Shown in pieces: positions 1 to 6,938 of a stretch of DNA of 12,719 nucleotides. Under the pieces are notes generated by a model. That model was given only the letters and a program-made list of their open reading frames with translations. It was not told the origin of the DNA and searched no databases. A program made the translations under genes and the position numbers. This DNA comes from CAZEAP01 sp964510315 (GTDB lineage: Bacteria > Planctomycetota > Brocadiia > SM23-32). The stretch covers positions 1 through 12,719 of the forward strand of contig CAZEAP010000049.1 in assembly GCA_964510315.1 (NCBI GenBank), read 5' to 3'. The first letter of the stretch is position 1. Every line of letters starts with the position of its first letter.

Positions 1-231
1 GCCCTGGACTGGTTGAAGTCCAGGGGAGTCGAGATCGCGCGATACAACCCGACCCGGCAATACGAGGTCTTTGTGAGTAATACGGTCGTGGTCAAGACGG
101 TCAACGAGCGCGGCTCCGAGTGTCTGCCGCTCATTCTGGTGGACGGCGAAGTGGTCAGCATGGGCGGCTATCCGGACCGGGAAGAACTGGCGGCCATGGC
201 CGGCGTGTCGGAAGGGAGGGTGGGATCGTGA
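1..231 (+). CDS. arsD: ArsD arsenite metallochaperone, 3' part (5' end outside window)
   Basis: The open frame is already running at base 1 and encodes the C-terminal ~76 residues of ArsD. ArsD carries arsenite to the ArsA ATPase and also acts as a weak transcriptional repressor in some operons. Recognisable ArsD landmarks are the VEIARYNP segment, the FVSNTVV segment and the LPLILVDGEVVSMGGYPDREEL block near the C-terminus. The N-terminal cysteine cluster that binds arsenite lies upstream of the window. No C-terminal vicinal cysteine pairs are present, as in the short ArsD form. Its stop codon overlaps the arsA start by 4 nt (GTGA), which implies translational coupling and fits the known ArsD-ArsA partnership. 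The TTG at 13 is an internal codon rather than a start, because homology continues upstream of it. Confidence 0.9.
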   Translation, partial: ALDWLKSRGVEIARYNPTRQYEVFVSNTVVVKTVNERGSECLPLILVDGEVVSMGGYPDREELAAMAGVSEGRVGS

Positions 232-1301
232 AGAGCCGTGCAAACAATCCCCTCGCGTTCATTCAGGCCGCGCCGCGCTTTCTGTTCTTCACCGGCAAGG
301 GCGGGGTCGGCAAGACCACGCTTTCCTGCGCCGCGGCGCTCGCGCTGGCCGACCGGGGCAAGCGCGTGCTGCTGGTCAGCACGGACCCGGCGTCCAATCT
401 CGCTCATGTGTTCGAGGCCGAGATCGGCAAGCGCGCACCGACCCCGATTCGAGGCGTTCCCAACCTCGACGCCTTGAACATCGATCCGGAAGCCGCGGCC
501 CAGGCTTACCGGGACCGAATCGTCGGGCCGTCGCGCGGCGTCATGCCCGAGGATGTCGTGCGCCGAATGGAGGAGGAGCTTTCCGGGGCCTGCACGACGG
601 AGATCGCGGCGTTCGACGAGTTCACCGCGCTGCTCACCGACGCCGCTGCGACCGACGGCTACGACCACATCGTCTTCGACACCGCCCCCACGGGCCATAC
701 CTTGCGCCTGCTTTCGCTCCCCAGCGCCTGGACGGACTTTCTGGACGCCAACGAGAGCGGCGCCTCCTGCCTGGGACCGCTGGCCGGTCTGGATAAACAG
801 CGCCGGCAATACCAGGCGGCAGTAGAGACACTGGGCGATGCCTCCCTCACAACGATCGTCCTGGTGAACAGGCCGCAGACGGCGGCCCTGAACGAAGCCG
901 AGCGCACCAGCCGCGAACTGGCCGCGCTGGGGATCGCCAATCAGCGTCTCGCCGTTAACGGGTTGATGCCCGGTGAAGTCAGCGACGACCCGCTCGCCCA
1001 GGCCATGCGCGAACGCGACCGGCGCGCGCTGGAGCAAATCCCGGCGACATTGGAAAAACTCCCCCGCGACGAAGTCGAGCTTCATCCGACCAACCTGACC
1101 GGCGTCGCTTCGCTGCGCGCCCTGCTTGACGGCGGTGATGGGCCGTGCACGGACGTCAATGATCGTGTTGCCCCGCGCGCCGTCGCCGCGCCCTCGCTGG
1201 CCGATGAGCCGACCGGGGTGCACGGGCTGCGCCAACTGACCGAACGGCGCGTCCCCGCTGAGTCGCGCACAGCGATGACAGACAAGAACAGGAGGATGTG
1301 A
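228..1301 (+). CDS. arsA: ArsA arsenite-transporting ATPase, single-domain form
   Basis: Peripheral ATPase that energises the arsenite exporter and receives As(III) from ArsD. The GTG start at 228 overlaps the arsD stop and gives 357 residues. Visible motifs are the P-loop GKGGVGKTT (residues 23-31), STDPASNL (51-58) and the A1-type DTAPTGHTLRLL (151-162). Cys122 in SGACTTEIAAFDEF and Cys181 in ASCLGPLAGLDKQR match the two A1 arsenic-site cysteines (C113 and C172 of the E. coli enzyme). The classical protein is about 580 residues with two ATPase halves. Here the second half, with its P-loop and third metal cysteine, is absent, and after about residue 310 the protein ends in an unrecognised 45-residue tail. 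No out-of-frame A2 remnant is visible. It may work as a homodimer, as known single-domain ArsA homologues are thought to. Family assignment is firm; full function is inferred. Confidence 0.93.
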   Translation: MKSRANNPLAFIQAAPRFLFFTGKGGVGKTTLSCAAALALADRGKRVLLVSTDPASNLAHVFEAEIGKRAPTPIRGVPNLDALNIDPEAAAQAYRDRIVGPSRGVMPEDVVRRMEEELSGACTTEIAAFDEFTALLTDAAATDGYDHIVFDTAPTGHTLRLLSLPSAWTDFLDANESGASCLGPLAGLDKQRRQYQAAVETLGDASLTTIVLVNRPQTAALNEAERTSRELAALGIANQRLAVNGLMPGEVSDDPLAQAMRERDRRALEQIPATLEKLPRDEVELHPTNLTGVASLRALLDGGDGPCTDVNDRVAPRAVAAPSLADEPTGVHGLRQLTERRVPAESRTAMTDKNRRM

Positions 1302-1303
1302 CC

Positions 1304-1522
1304 ATGCCACAGTACATGTTCGAATGCCAAGGATGCCGCAAGCCGTTCGAGATCGCCGTCTCGATGTCGCAATATGCCGCGATGCGGAAGGACAAGAGTT
1401 TTTCATGCCCGGAATGCGGCTCGAAGAAGGTGGTCCGGGTCATCAGCGCCCCGGCGTTGGTCCGGTCGTCGTCGCCGCCGGGACCCGGCCGCTCCTGCTG
1501 CCCCGGGGGCGAATGCGTTTGA
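1304..1522 (+). CDS. FmdB-type zinc ribbon small protein
   Basis: A 72-residue protein of the putative FmdB regulatory family, small proteins with one zinc ribbon and no settled function. The ribbon is formed by C8-x2-C11 and C35-x2-C38 (FECQGC and CPECGS), followed by a basic stretch ending VRVISAP, which is the usual FmdB layout. A Gly/Pro/Ser tail ends in a second cysteine cluster (CCPGGEC). The ATG at 1304 is preferred over the GTG at 1298 because AGGAGG at 1290-1295 lies 8 nt upstream. The gene begins 2 nt after the arsA stop, so it belongs to the arsenic operon. The tail cysteines could bind thiol-reactive metal or arsenic, but that is only a suggestion. Confidence 0.8.
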   Translation: MPQYMFECQGCRKPFEIAVSMSQYAAMRKDKSFSCPECGSKKVVRVISAPALVRSSSPPGPGRSCCPGGECV

Positions 1523-1576
1523 GAACCCTTCAACCATGAGTTCGACAAAACGAAGCATGGAAAAGGAGACCCTAAG

Positions 1577-2302
1577 ATGAAAGACAACGTACACAGCAAT
1601 ATTGATTCAGAAGAGACAGATTGTTTCAAGACCGATGGCCCCGAAGAAAGATGGGATGCTGTTAGAGAAAAATACACCCAATCAGCAGAATCCTATGCCG
1701 CTGATAATCGAACAATCCTAAGCGATGTTGACGCCTCCGAAAAGAGAGCGCATCTAATCGGCTACAAAGAAGCTGTATTTCCTGGTGCAAGTGTTGTGGA
1801 TATGGGCTGTGGGCCGGGGTTGGATTCTTTGATAATGGCCCGGATGGTTGGACCTAAAGGCAAGGTGATCGGTATTGATATCGCCGACAAAATGTTGTCA
1901 ATCGCCGCGTCCATGGCCGAAAGCCTTGACATAACGAATGTTGAATTTCGATGTGGTCTCATGGAAGACCTCCCCATAGACGAGTGTTCCGCGGATGTTG
2001 TTGTATGTGCCGGCGCAATCAATCTCTCTCCTCAGAAGGATAAGGTGTTTGCCACTGTCTACAGAATCCTTCGCAATGGTGGCAAGGTAATCATTAGAGA
2101 CAGGCTTGCCTCAACAGAGTTGCCTGCGGATATAAGGGCAAATAGGCATAAATGGGCAGCGTGTATTGGTGGCGCTATCACACTGGAGGAATACTTGGAA
2201 AAGATGAATCAGGCGGGGTTTATCGATATCAAGGTTGTAAAGACAGATAAACTGTCCGACAAGTCGCCGGTGTATTGTGGGCACATTACCGCATCCAAGT
2301 AG
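1577..2302 (+). CDS. arsM: ArsM-like SAM-dependent arsenite methyltransferase
   Basis: Class I SAM methyltransferase of 241 residues. ArsM adds methyl groups from S-adenosylmethionine to As(III). SAM motif I is VDMGCGPGLD (74-83), followed by GIDIADKML (99-107), NVEFRCG, the INLSPQKDKVF block and WAACIGGAITLEEY (193-206), all in ArsM order. Two cysteines match conserved ArsM arsenic ligands: Cys78 in motif I and Cys196. The third, normally in an N-C-V-x-N-L context, is replaced: this protein reads CAGAINL, so Ala-Gly sits where Asn-Cys is expected and a cysteine lies two positions earlier. It is also somewhat shorter than typical ArsM. A ribosome site (AGGAG) lies about 8 nt before the start. 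GC content is about 45-50% in sampled lines, against about 68% in acr3, suggesting import. Activity on arsenic is likely but not certain. Confidence 0.8.
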   Translation: MKDNVHSNIDSEETDCFKTDGPEERWDAVREKYTQSAESYAADNRTILSDVDASEKRAHLIGYKEAVFPGASVVDMGCGPGLDSLIMARMVGPKGKVIGIDIADKMLSIAASMAESLDITNVEFRCGLMEDLPIDECSADVVVCAGAINLSPQKDKVFATVYRILRNGGKVIIRDRLASTELPADIRANRHKWAACIGGAITLEEYLEKMNQAGFIDIKVVKTDKLSDKSPVYCGHITASK

Positions 2303-2311
2303 GAGTTTCAG

Positions 2312-3505
2312 ATGGATCACGACACGCTTGCTGTTAACAACCGGAAGATGACCAGCGTTTTTGAACGCTACCTGACCGTCTGGGTGATACTCTGCATCGT
2401 GGCGGGCATCATTTTGGGCAAGCTCGCCCCAGGCCTGGCCGAGTCGTTGGACGGCATGGCGATTTATGTGAACAAAGCCCCGGTAATATCCATTCCCATC
2501 GCCATCTGCCTGTTTTTCATGATGTACCCCATCATGGTGAAGATCGACTTCGGTGAAGTCATCAAAGCAGGCAAGAGCGGGAAACCGGTGTTTTTGACCT
2601 TGTTCGTCAACTGGTGCATCAAGCCGTTCACCATGTATGCCATTGCGTTGCTGTTCCTCGGGTTCCTCTTCCGCGGGTTCATCGGGGCGGAAGCCACGGA
2701 CCTGGTGAAGATGCCGTTCGGCCTGGACCTTCCGGTGGGGGAGACCTACGGGGTGGGGAAGGTGGTTATGCACGAGGGGGCAAAGATGCTCCAGGTGCCG
2801 ATGTGGCGCAGCTACCTGGCCGGCTGCATCCTGCTGGGCATTGCCCCCTGCACGGCTATGGTGCTGGTGTGGGGCTACCTGGCGCGGGGCAACGACGGAC
2901 TGACCCTGGTAATGGTGGCCATAAACTCCCTGACGATGCTGGTTCTTTACGGGGTCCTGGGTGGTTTCCTCCTCGGAGTCGGGCGACTGCCGGTTCCCTG
3001 GCAGGCGCTGGCGCTTTCGATCGGCATCTACGTGGCGCTGCCGCTGGTGGCGGGTTACCTCTCGCGCAGGTGGATCATCAGCGCGAAGGGCCGCGACTGG
3101 TTCGAGCAGAAGTTCCTGCACGTGCTCACGCCGATAACCATCATCGCGCTCCTGACCACTCTGGTGCTGTTGTTCAGTTTCAAGGGTGACGTGATCCTCT
3201 CGAACCCGCTGACCATCCTCTGGATCGCCGTGCCGCTCTTCATCCAGACAAACGTCATATTCTGGCTCGGATACGGCCTCGCCAAGCTCCTGAAGCTCGA
3301 CTACGAGGACGCCGCTCCCGCTGCGATGATCGGGGCCTCCAACCACTTCGAGGTCGCCATCGCGACGGCCACGATGCTGTTCGGCCTCTCCTCCGGGGCG
3401 GCCCTGGCCACCGTGGTGGGGGTGCTGATCGAGGTGCCGGTCATGCTCATGCTGGTGAAGATCTGCCTGCGAACCCAGGGCTGGTTCGCGGCAAAGGAAG
3501 CCTGA
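2312..3505 (+). CDS. acr3: ACR3-family arsenite efflux permease
   Basis: Inner-membrane As(III)/H+ antiporter of the ACR3 (BART superfamily) type, 397 residues with about ten hydrophobic segments. The key transport cysteine is in GIAPCTAMVLVW (Cys180) and the conserved late acidic residue is in GVLIEVPVM (Glu364). Between the third or fourth helix and the cysteine helix there is an extra loop of roughly 35 residues (about 121-160) that short ACR3 proteins lack; it is recognisable as a subfamily trait, not damage. AGGAG lies just upstream of the ATG at 2312, 9 nt after the arsM-like gene. It completes the ArsD-ArsA-exporter set. The last 200 bases before the C-terminal KEA codons are copied exactly downstream (4427-4626). 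Confidence 0.95.
   Translation: MDHDTLAVNNRKMTSVFERYLTVWVILCIVAGIILGKLAPGLAESLDGMAIYVNKAPVISIPIAICLFFMMYPIMVKIDFGEVIKAGKSGKPVFLTLFVNWCIKPFTMYAIALLFLGFLFRGFIGAEATDLVKMPFGLDLPVGETYGVGKVVMHEGAKMLQVPMWRSYLAGCILLGIAPCTAMVLVWGYLARGNDGLTLVMVAINSLTMLVLYGVLGGFLLGVGRLPVPWQALALSIGIYVALPLVAGYLSRRWIISAKGRDWFEQKFLHVLTPITIIALLTTLVLLFSFKGDVILSNPLTILWIAVPLFIQTNVIFWLGYGLAKLLKLDYEDAAPAAMIGASNHFEVAIATATMLFGLSSGAALATVVGVLIEVPVMLMLVKICLRTQGWFAAKEA
3293..3492 (+). repeat. 200-bp exact direct repeat, copy 1 (inside acr3)
   Basis: This stretch, encoding acr3 residues 328-394, is identical base for base to 4427-4626, an offset of 1134 bp. The first mismatch on the left is G3292 versus A4426 and on the right A3493 versus G4627, so the repeat is exactly 200 bp by eye. 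The two copies flank the usp gene in direct orientation. Confidence 0.95.
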
Positions 3506-3523
3506 AACGGAAGGAGAACAATC

Positions 3524-4396
3524 ATGTTCAGTAAGCTGCTTGTAGCCACGGACCTGTCGGAAGCATCGGAGCAGGTGATCTGCACCCTGGGCGGCCTCCA
3601 GGCGCTCGGCACGAGCGAGGCGCTGCTCATACACTGCTTCAATATCCGCGATGTGGGCACCCTGGCCCACAGGTTGATGGAGCTGGCAGCCCCATCCTTC
3701 GAGAAACAAAGGGAGATGCTGGAAGAGCAAGGATTCGATGTGAACGCGAAGATGGTTCTCGGGCTGCCGCAGATCGAGATCAACCGCCAGGCTGATGAGC
3801 ACGACTGCTCTCTGATCGTCGTCGGCTCCCACGGGCAGACGATGGCCGGCGAGATCATGCTGGGCGGCGTTGCGAGCGCCGTGATTCACAGCGCCACCCG
3901 ACCGGTGCTGCTCGTTCGGCTGCGACTGAAGGAAGAAAACGGCCGCACTGTCTGCGCGGAGTCCACATGTAACCCCCTGGAACACATCCTGTTTCCGACC
4001 GACTTCTCGGACAACGCCGAGCATGCGTTCTCCTACGTCGAGAAGATTGCGGAGTGCGGGGCCCGGCAGATCACCCTGTTTCACGTGCAAGACAAGAACA
4101 AGATCGACCGGCATCTCAAGGACCGGCTTGAGGAGTTTAACCGAATCGACACCGAACGCCTGCAACGCCTCAAGGAGAAACTGGCCAAACGTGGCGTAGA
4201 GAACGTTCGAATCGCTCTTCCGTACGGGTCTCCCAAGAAGGAGATCATTGATCGTACGAAACAGGACGACGTATCACTGGTGGTGATGGGCAGCCAGGGG
4301 CGGGGCTACCTGGAGGAACTGCTCCTCGGCAGCGTCAGTCACGCCGTGGCCAGGCATTCCGAAGTACCCGTACTGCTGATCCCGGCCATTCGTTAA
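3524..4396 (+). CDS. Tandem universal stress protein (UspA family)
   Basis: Cytoplasmic stress protein of 290 residues with two Usp domains (about 1-133 and 152-290), each starting with the family's hydrophobic strand and TD motif (LLVATDLS and ILFPTDFS). Domain 2 has an intact nucleotide-binding signature G-x2-G-x9-G-S (GSQG at 256-259, GS at 269-270). Domain 1 has GSHG (101-104) but ends in G-G rather than G-S/T (114-115), so it may bind ATP less well. Such proteins often sit beside transporters. AAGGAG lies 8-9 nt before the ATG, 18 nt after the acr3 stop, so it is probably the last gene of the arsenic operon. It is enclosed by two identical 200-bp acr3 segments, so it could have been inserted by a duplication event and could be lost by recombination. 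Confidence 0.92.
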   Translation: MFSKLLVATDLSEASEQVICTLGGLQALGTSEALLIHCFNIRDVGTLAHRLMELAAPSFEKQREMLEEQGFDVNAKMVLGLPQIEINRQADEHDCSLIVVGSHGQTMAGEIMLGGVASAVIHSATRPVLLVRLRLKEENGRTVCAESTCNPLEHILFPTDFSDNAEHAFSYVEKIAECGARQITLFHVQDKNKIDRHLKDRLEEFNRIDTERLQRLKEKLAKRGVENVRIALPYGSPKKEIIDRTKQDDVSLVVMGSQGRGYLEELLLGSVSHAVARHSEVPVLLIPAIR

Positions 4397-4426
4397 TGCT
4401 CTGAGTACCGCCTGCCTGAGTTGCCA

Positions 4427-4651
4427 AAGCTCGACTACGAGGACGCCGCTCCCGCTGCGATGATCGGGGCCTCCAACCACTTCGAGGTCGCCATCGCGAC
4501 GGCCACGATGCTGTTCGGCCTCTCCTCCGGGGCGGCCCTGGCCACCGTGGTGGGGGTGCTGATCGAGGTGCCGGTCATGCTCATGCTGGTGAAGATCTGC
4601 CTGCGAACCCAGGGCTGGTTCGCGGCGAGCCACACGGTGCGGTCAGCCTGA
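4427..4651 (+). pseudogene. Duplicated 3' fragment of acr3
   Basis: Bases 4427-4626 repeat acr3 3293-3492 exactly and keep the reading frame, encoding the last ~67 residues including the conserved Glu helix. The frame then ends SHTVRSA and stops at 4649-4651, in place of the KEA ending of the full gene. There is no convincing ribosome site, and the nearest in-frame start is a TTG at 4421, so it is unlikely to be translated. Recombination between the copies would delete 1134 bp including usp and leave an intact acr3 with the SHTVRSA tail. That tail may therefore be the original acr3 end. Confidence 0.9.
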
Positions 4652-4981
4652 GACCGCATCGCCCCGGAAGAATCGGTCGACGTCCATCGAGCGATAACGC
4701 TCCACGATCGGCTCCAGCAACACATCCCACTGCTCCGCGCTGTGGACGTTGCCGGGCCGAAGCATCGCCCCTTCCAGGTCACCGAACTGGTTGAAGCAGA
4801 ACAGCGGATGGTGGCATTCCTCGCCCAGGTGGCCGTTGTAGGCGGCCCCCTCCTGGTTGCCATAGGTGGGGCTGCCGGAACTGTCCATGTCCGGCACTAT
4901 CTGGCCGGTCCGATGGTGCTGGTGGACCCCGTCGACCCATCTGCCCGGCGATCGGCCATCTTTCCGCCACTGCTCAGGCAT
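4643..4981 (-). mobile_element. IS1380-type transposase remnant
   Basis: The minus-strand frame encodes an internal piece of a DDE transposase of the IS1380 type. Recognisable blocks are IVPDMDSSGSPTYG, QEGAAYNGH, HHPLFCFNQFGDLEG, LRPGNVHSAEQW, LEPIVERY and FFRGDA. The DMDSS aspartate (about 4891) and the RGDA aspartate (about 4659) correspond to the first two catalytic acids; the glutamate region is missing because the frame stops 9 nt after GDA, at the junction with the acr3 fragment. The N-terminal side fades out near the sulfatase stop (4974-4976). No terminal inverted repeats are visible. This is a dead fragment lying at the join between the arsenic operon and the sulfatase region. It fills the otherwise empty gap 4652-4973. 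Confidence 0.85.
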
Positions 4982-6500
4982 CCGGGGGAAATTCCTCGAT
5001 CGGTTCGACGTCGCTCTGGGATATCCAGCCCGCCGCGATGTCCTCGCCCGTTTCGCTCCGTCGCATGAACCTCTCGTAGAACCCCTTCACCCGATCGTTG
5101 GAGTACGGGTACTGCTCGAAGGTCTCCCCCCGTCCGGCCATGCGGGGGTCGCCCTGTTCGGTCAATTCCCGTTCCATGCGGGAGCGGAGTTCCGTTTTGC
5201 GGGCAATCTGCGCATCGTCTTCGGCCAGGTTGTGCAGGCAGTCCGGATCCTCGGCGACGTGGTAGAGTTCCTCCGACGGCCGCCTCCCGAACGAAAGCTC
5301 CCAGTAGTGGCGGCGCTCCGGGTCCTTGCGGGTTCTGAGGACCTCGGTCTTGGTCGGGCCCCCGTCGCAGTTCATGTAGCCGGTCTCCGGGTTCCCCGCC
5401 GGCCAGCGGTCGGGCTCATAGTTGTGCAGGTAGAGCCATCCTCCCTGGAAGATGCCTCGGATGGGGTATCCGACATCCCCCGGGCGGCCGACGTCGTGCC
5501 GCTCCTTGCCGATGAGGACGTGGTCGCGCGACGGGTCGACGACGCCCTCCTTCGGCGACTGAAGAAGCTCCACCAGGCTGCGTCCGGTTATGGGTTCCAC
5601 GCCCGCCTCTTCCTCGGTCAGGCCGGCCAGCTCCAGGAACGTGGGCGCCAGATCGATGAAGCTCACGTAGTCTTCGACGACCCGGCCCGGACTGCCCACG
5701 CCGTCGCGCCACATGGCGGCCATCGGCAGGTGGTTACTGTACTCGTATTCCTGGCCCTTGGCCCGGGGGAAGGGCATGCCGTTGTCCGAGGTGACCACCA
5801 CGATGGTGTTGCCCAGCTCGCCCCGCTGCTCCAGGATGTCGAGCATCTTCTGGAGGTGCCGATCGAAGTGCTCCACCTCGAATCCGTAGTCCAGCAGGTC
5901 GTTCCGCACCACCTCGTTGTCGGGCCAGATGCCGGGGACGCGCTCGATCTGCTGGATGGCGTGCTTTCCCAGGCGGGCCCCCGAACCGTATTCGTAGGGT
6001 CGGTGGGGTTCGCGACAGCCGAACCAGAAGCAGAATGGAGCGCCCTCCGGCCGGTCGTTCAGGAAGTCGCGGAAGTTCTCCGCGTAGTCGCAGGAGGAGA
6101 TGTGGGGCGTGGGAGGGTCGAGTTCGCGTTCGTCCCAGCAAGGCCCGGTTAACTGCCGCGGCTTCCCGTCCACCTCGCCCGGGTCGCCGGGTGCCCAGCC
6201 CTTGGCCGTGTAGCCGACGTGGTAACCGTGCTGCCGCAGTGCTTCGGCGTATGTCGTGAACTTCGCCGGGAAGAAACAGCAATGATTGCATGCCTCCTCG
6301 AGCTGCCACGAATTCCGGCCGGTGAGGATGGCGGCGCGGGAAGGTGCGCACTTGGCGTTGCAGGTGTATGCCTGCGTGAACAGCACTCCTTCGGCGGCGA
6401 CCCGGTCGAACCCGGGGGTATCAACCCAGTTGCAGCCGTAGACGCCCATGTGCATCCCGGCGTCGTCCGCCACGCACAACAGGATGTTCGGTGCTGGCAT
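4974..6500 (-). CDS. Type I sulfatase, heparan N-sulfatase-like
   Basis: Formylglycine-dependent sulfatase of 508 residues, hydrolysing a sulfate ester or sulfamate. The catalytic motif CAPSR is at 51-55 inside CAPSRAAILTGR; Cys51 is the residue converted to formylglycine. Metal and active-site residues are visible: ADD (Asp12, Asp13 region), a Lys near 100 in GYTAKGW, His156 in REPHRPYE and Asp239-Asn240 in VTSDNG. The GRNSWQLEEACNH and FPAKFTTY segments resemble N-sulfoglucosamine sulfohydrolase. The start at 6500 is chosen over the longer frame to 6575 because GGGGAG precedes it and homology begins at once. No signal peptide is seen, unusual for a polysaccharide sulfatase; it may act on imported sugars. 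No maturase gene is in the window. It lies 117 nt after the previous gene and may have its own promoter. Confidence 0.93.
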   Translation of the reverse strand: MPAPNILLCVADDAGMHMGVYGCNWVDTPGFDRVAAEGVLFTQAYTCNAKCAPSRAAILTGRNSWQLEEACNHCCFFPAKFTTYAEALRQHGYHVGYTAKGWAPGDPGEVDGKPRQLTGPCWDERELDPPTPHISSCDYAENFRDFLNDRPEGAPFCFWFGCREPHRPYEYGSGARLGKHAIQQIERVPGIWPDNEVVRNDLLDYGFEVEHFDRHLQKMLDILEQRGELGNTIVVVTSDNGMPFPRAKGQEYEYSNHLPMAAMWRDGVGSPGRVVEDYVSFIDLAPTFLELAGLTEEEAGVEPITGRSLVELLQSPKEGVVDPSRDHVLIGKERHDVGRPGDVGYPIRGIFQGGWLYLHNYEPDRWPAGNPETGYMNCDGGPTKTEVLRTRKDPERRHYWELSFGRRPSEELYHVAEDPDCLHNLAEDDAQIARKTELRSRMERELTEQGDPRMAGRGETFEQYPYSNDRVKGFYERFMRRSETGEDIAAGWISQSDVEPIEEFPPDA

Positions 6501-6617
6501 CTTGTCTCCCCTGCCCGATGGAATCACTCGGGGTTCGTTGGCCCATATTCCGGGCTCTCGACCGCGTACCGGCACATGCTATCACCGGCGCTCTGTCACA
6601 CAAGGGAAAGGGGCGGA

Positions 6618-6860
6618 TCATACGGGGCAGACATTACACGCCTTGACGATCAGCACGCACCCACCCTCCGCGGCCATGCGATCATAGCCTTCCTGCAGGG
6701 CGTGGAAGACCTCTTCGCTGTTGCCGCTGAGGAGTGTACTCATGCCGCCGACCTCGACCTGGCAGTCGTGTTCCCTGAGCGCTGCTATGAAATCCTTGAC
6801 ACCCCGGCTGATTTCCTTCTGGCCCAAGGGGTACACACTCACTTCTGCTTCGACTTCCAT
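6618..6860 (-). CDS. MTH1187/YkoF-type thiamine-binding-like small protein
   Basis: An 80-residue single-domain protein of the thiamine-binding (former DUF77, MTH1187) family, which folds as a ferredoxin-like domain and binds thiamine or related small molecules in some members. Family landmarks are AEVSVYPLG at the N-terminus, DFIAALRE, VEVGGMSTLLSG in the middle and the ending VLIVKACNVCP. A GGAGGAG ribosome site lies about 9 nt before the ATG. It is the last gene of the DUF1638-methyltransferase-ferredoxin series, 78 nt downstream of the ferredoxin. A weak hairpin (about 7 bp with one G-U pair) is possible in that gap. The ligand cannot be told from the sequence. Confidence 0.82.
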   Translation of the reverse strand: MEVEAEVSVYPLGQKEISRGVKDFIAALREHDCQVEVGGMSTLLSGNSEEVFHALQEGYDRMAAEGGCVLIVKACNVCPV

Positions 6861-6938
6861 GGCTCTGTGCTCCTCCCCCGGCGATGCCTCCGCCGTCTGC
6901 GTAATCAGGCGCCGGAGACGGACCGAAGAGCGCGACGA

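Noticed and set aside
2..25. Perfect 9-bp inverted repeat with a 6-nt loop at the window start
   Set aside because: It lies inside arsD coding sequence (encoding ALDWLKSRG) and is not followed by a T-run, so it is probably a coincidence of coding.
168..1406. 412-residue open frame on the minus strand
   Set aside because: Antisense to arsA, whose motifs are unmistakable; no start signal or family resemblance.
2111..4165. 684-residue open frame on the minus strand
   Set aside because: It is antisense to acr3 and usp, low in recognisable motifs and very rich in His, Gln, Glu and Arg, as expected from a frame shadow in GC-rich genes.
4866..6152. 428-residue open frame on the plus strand
   Set aside because: Antisense shadow of the sulfatase gene.
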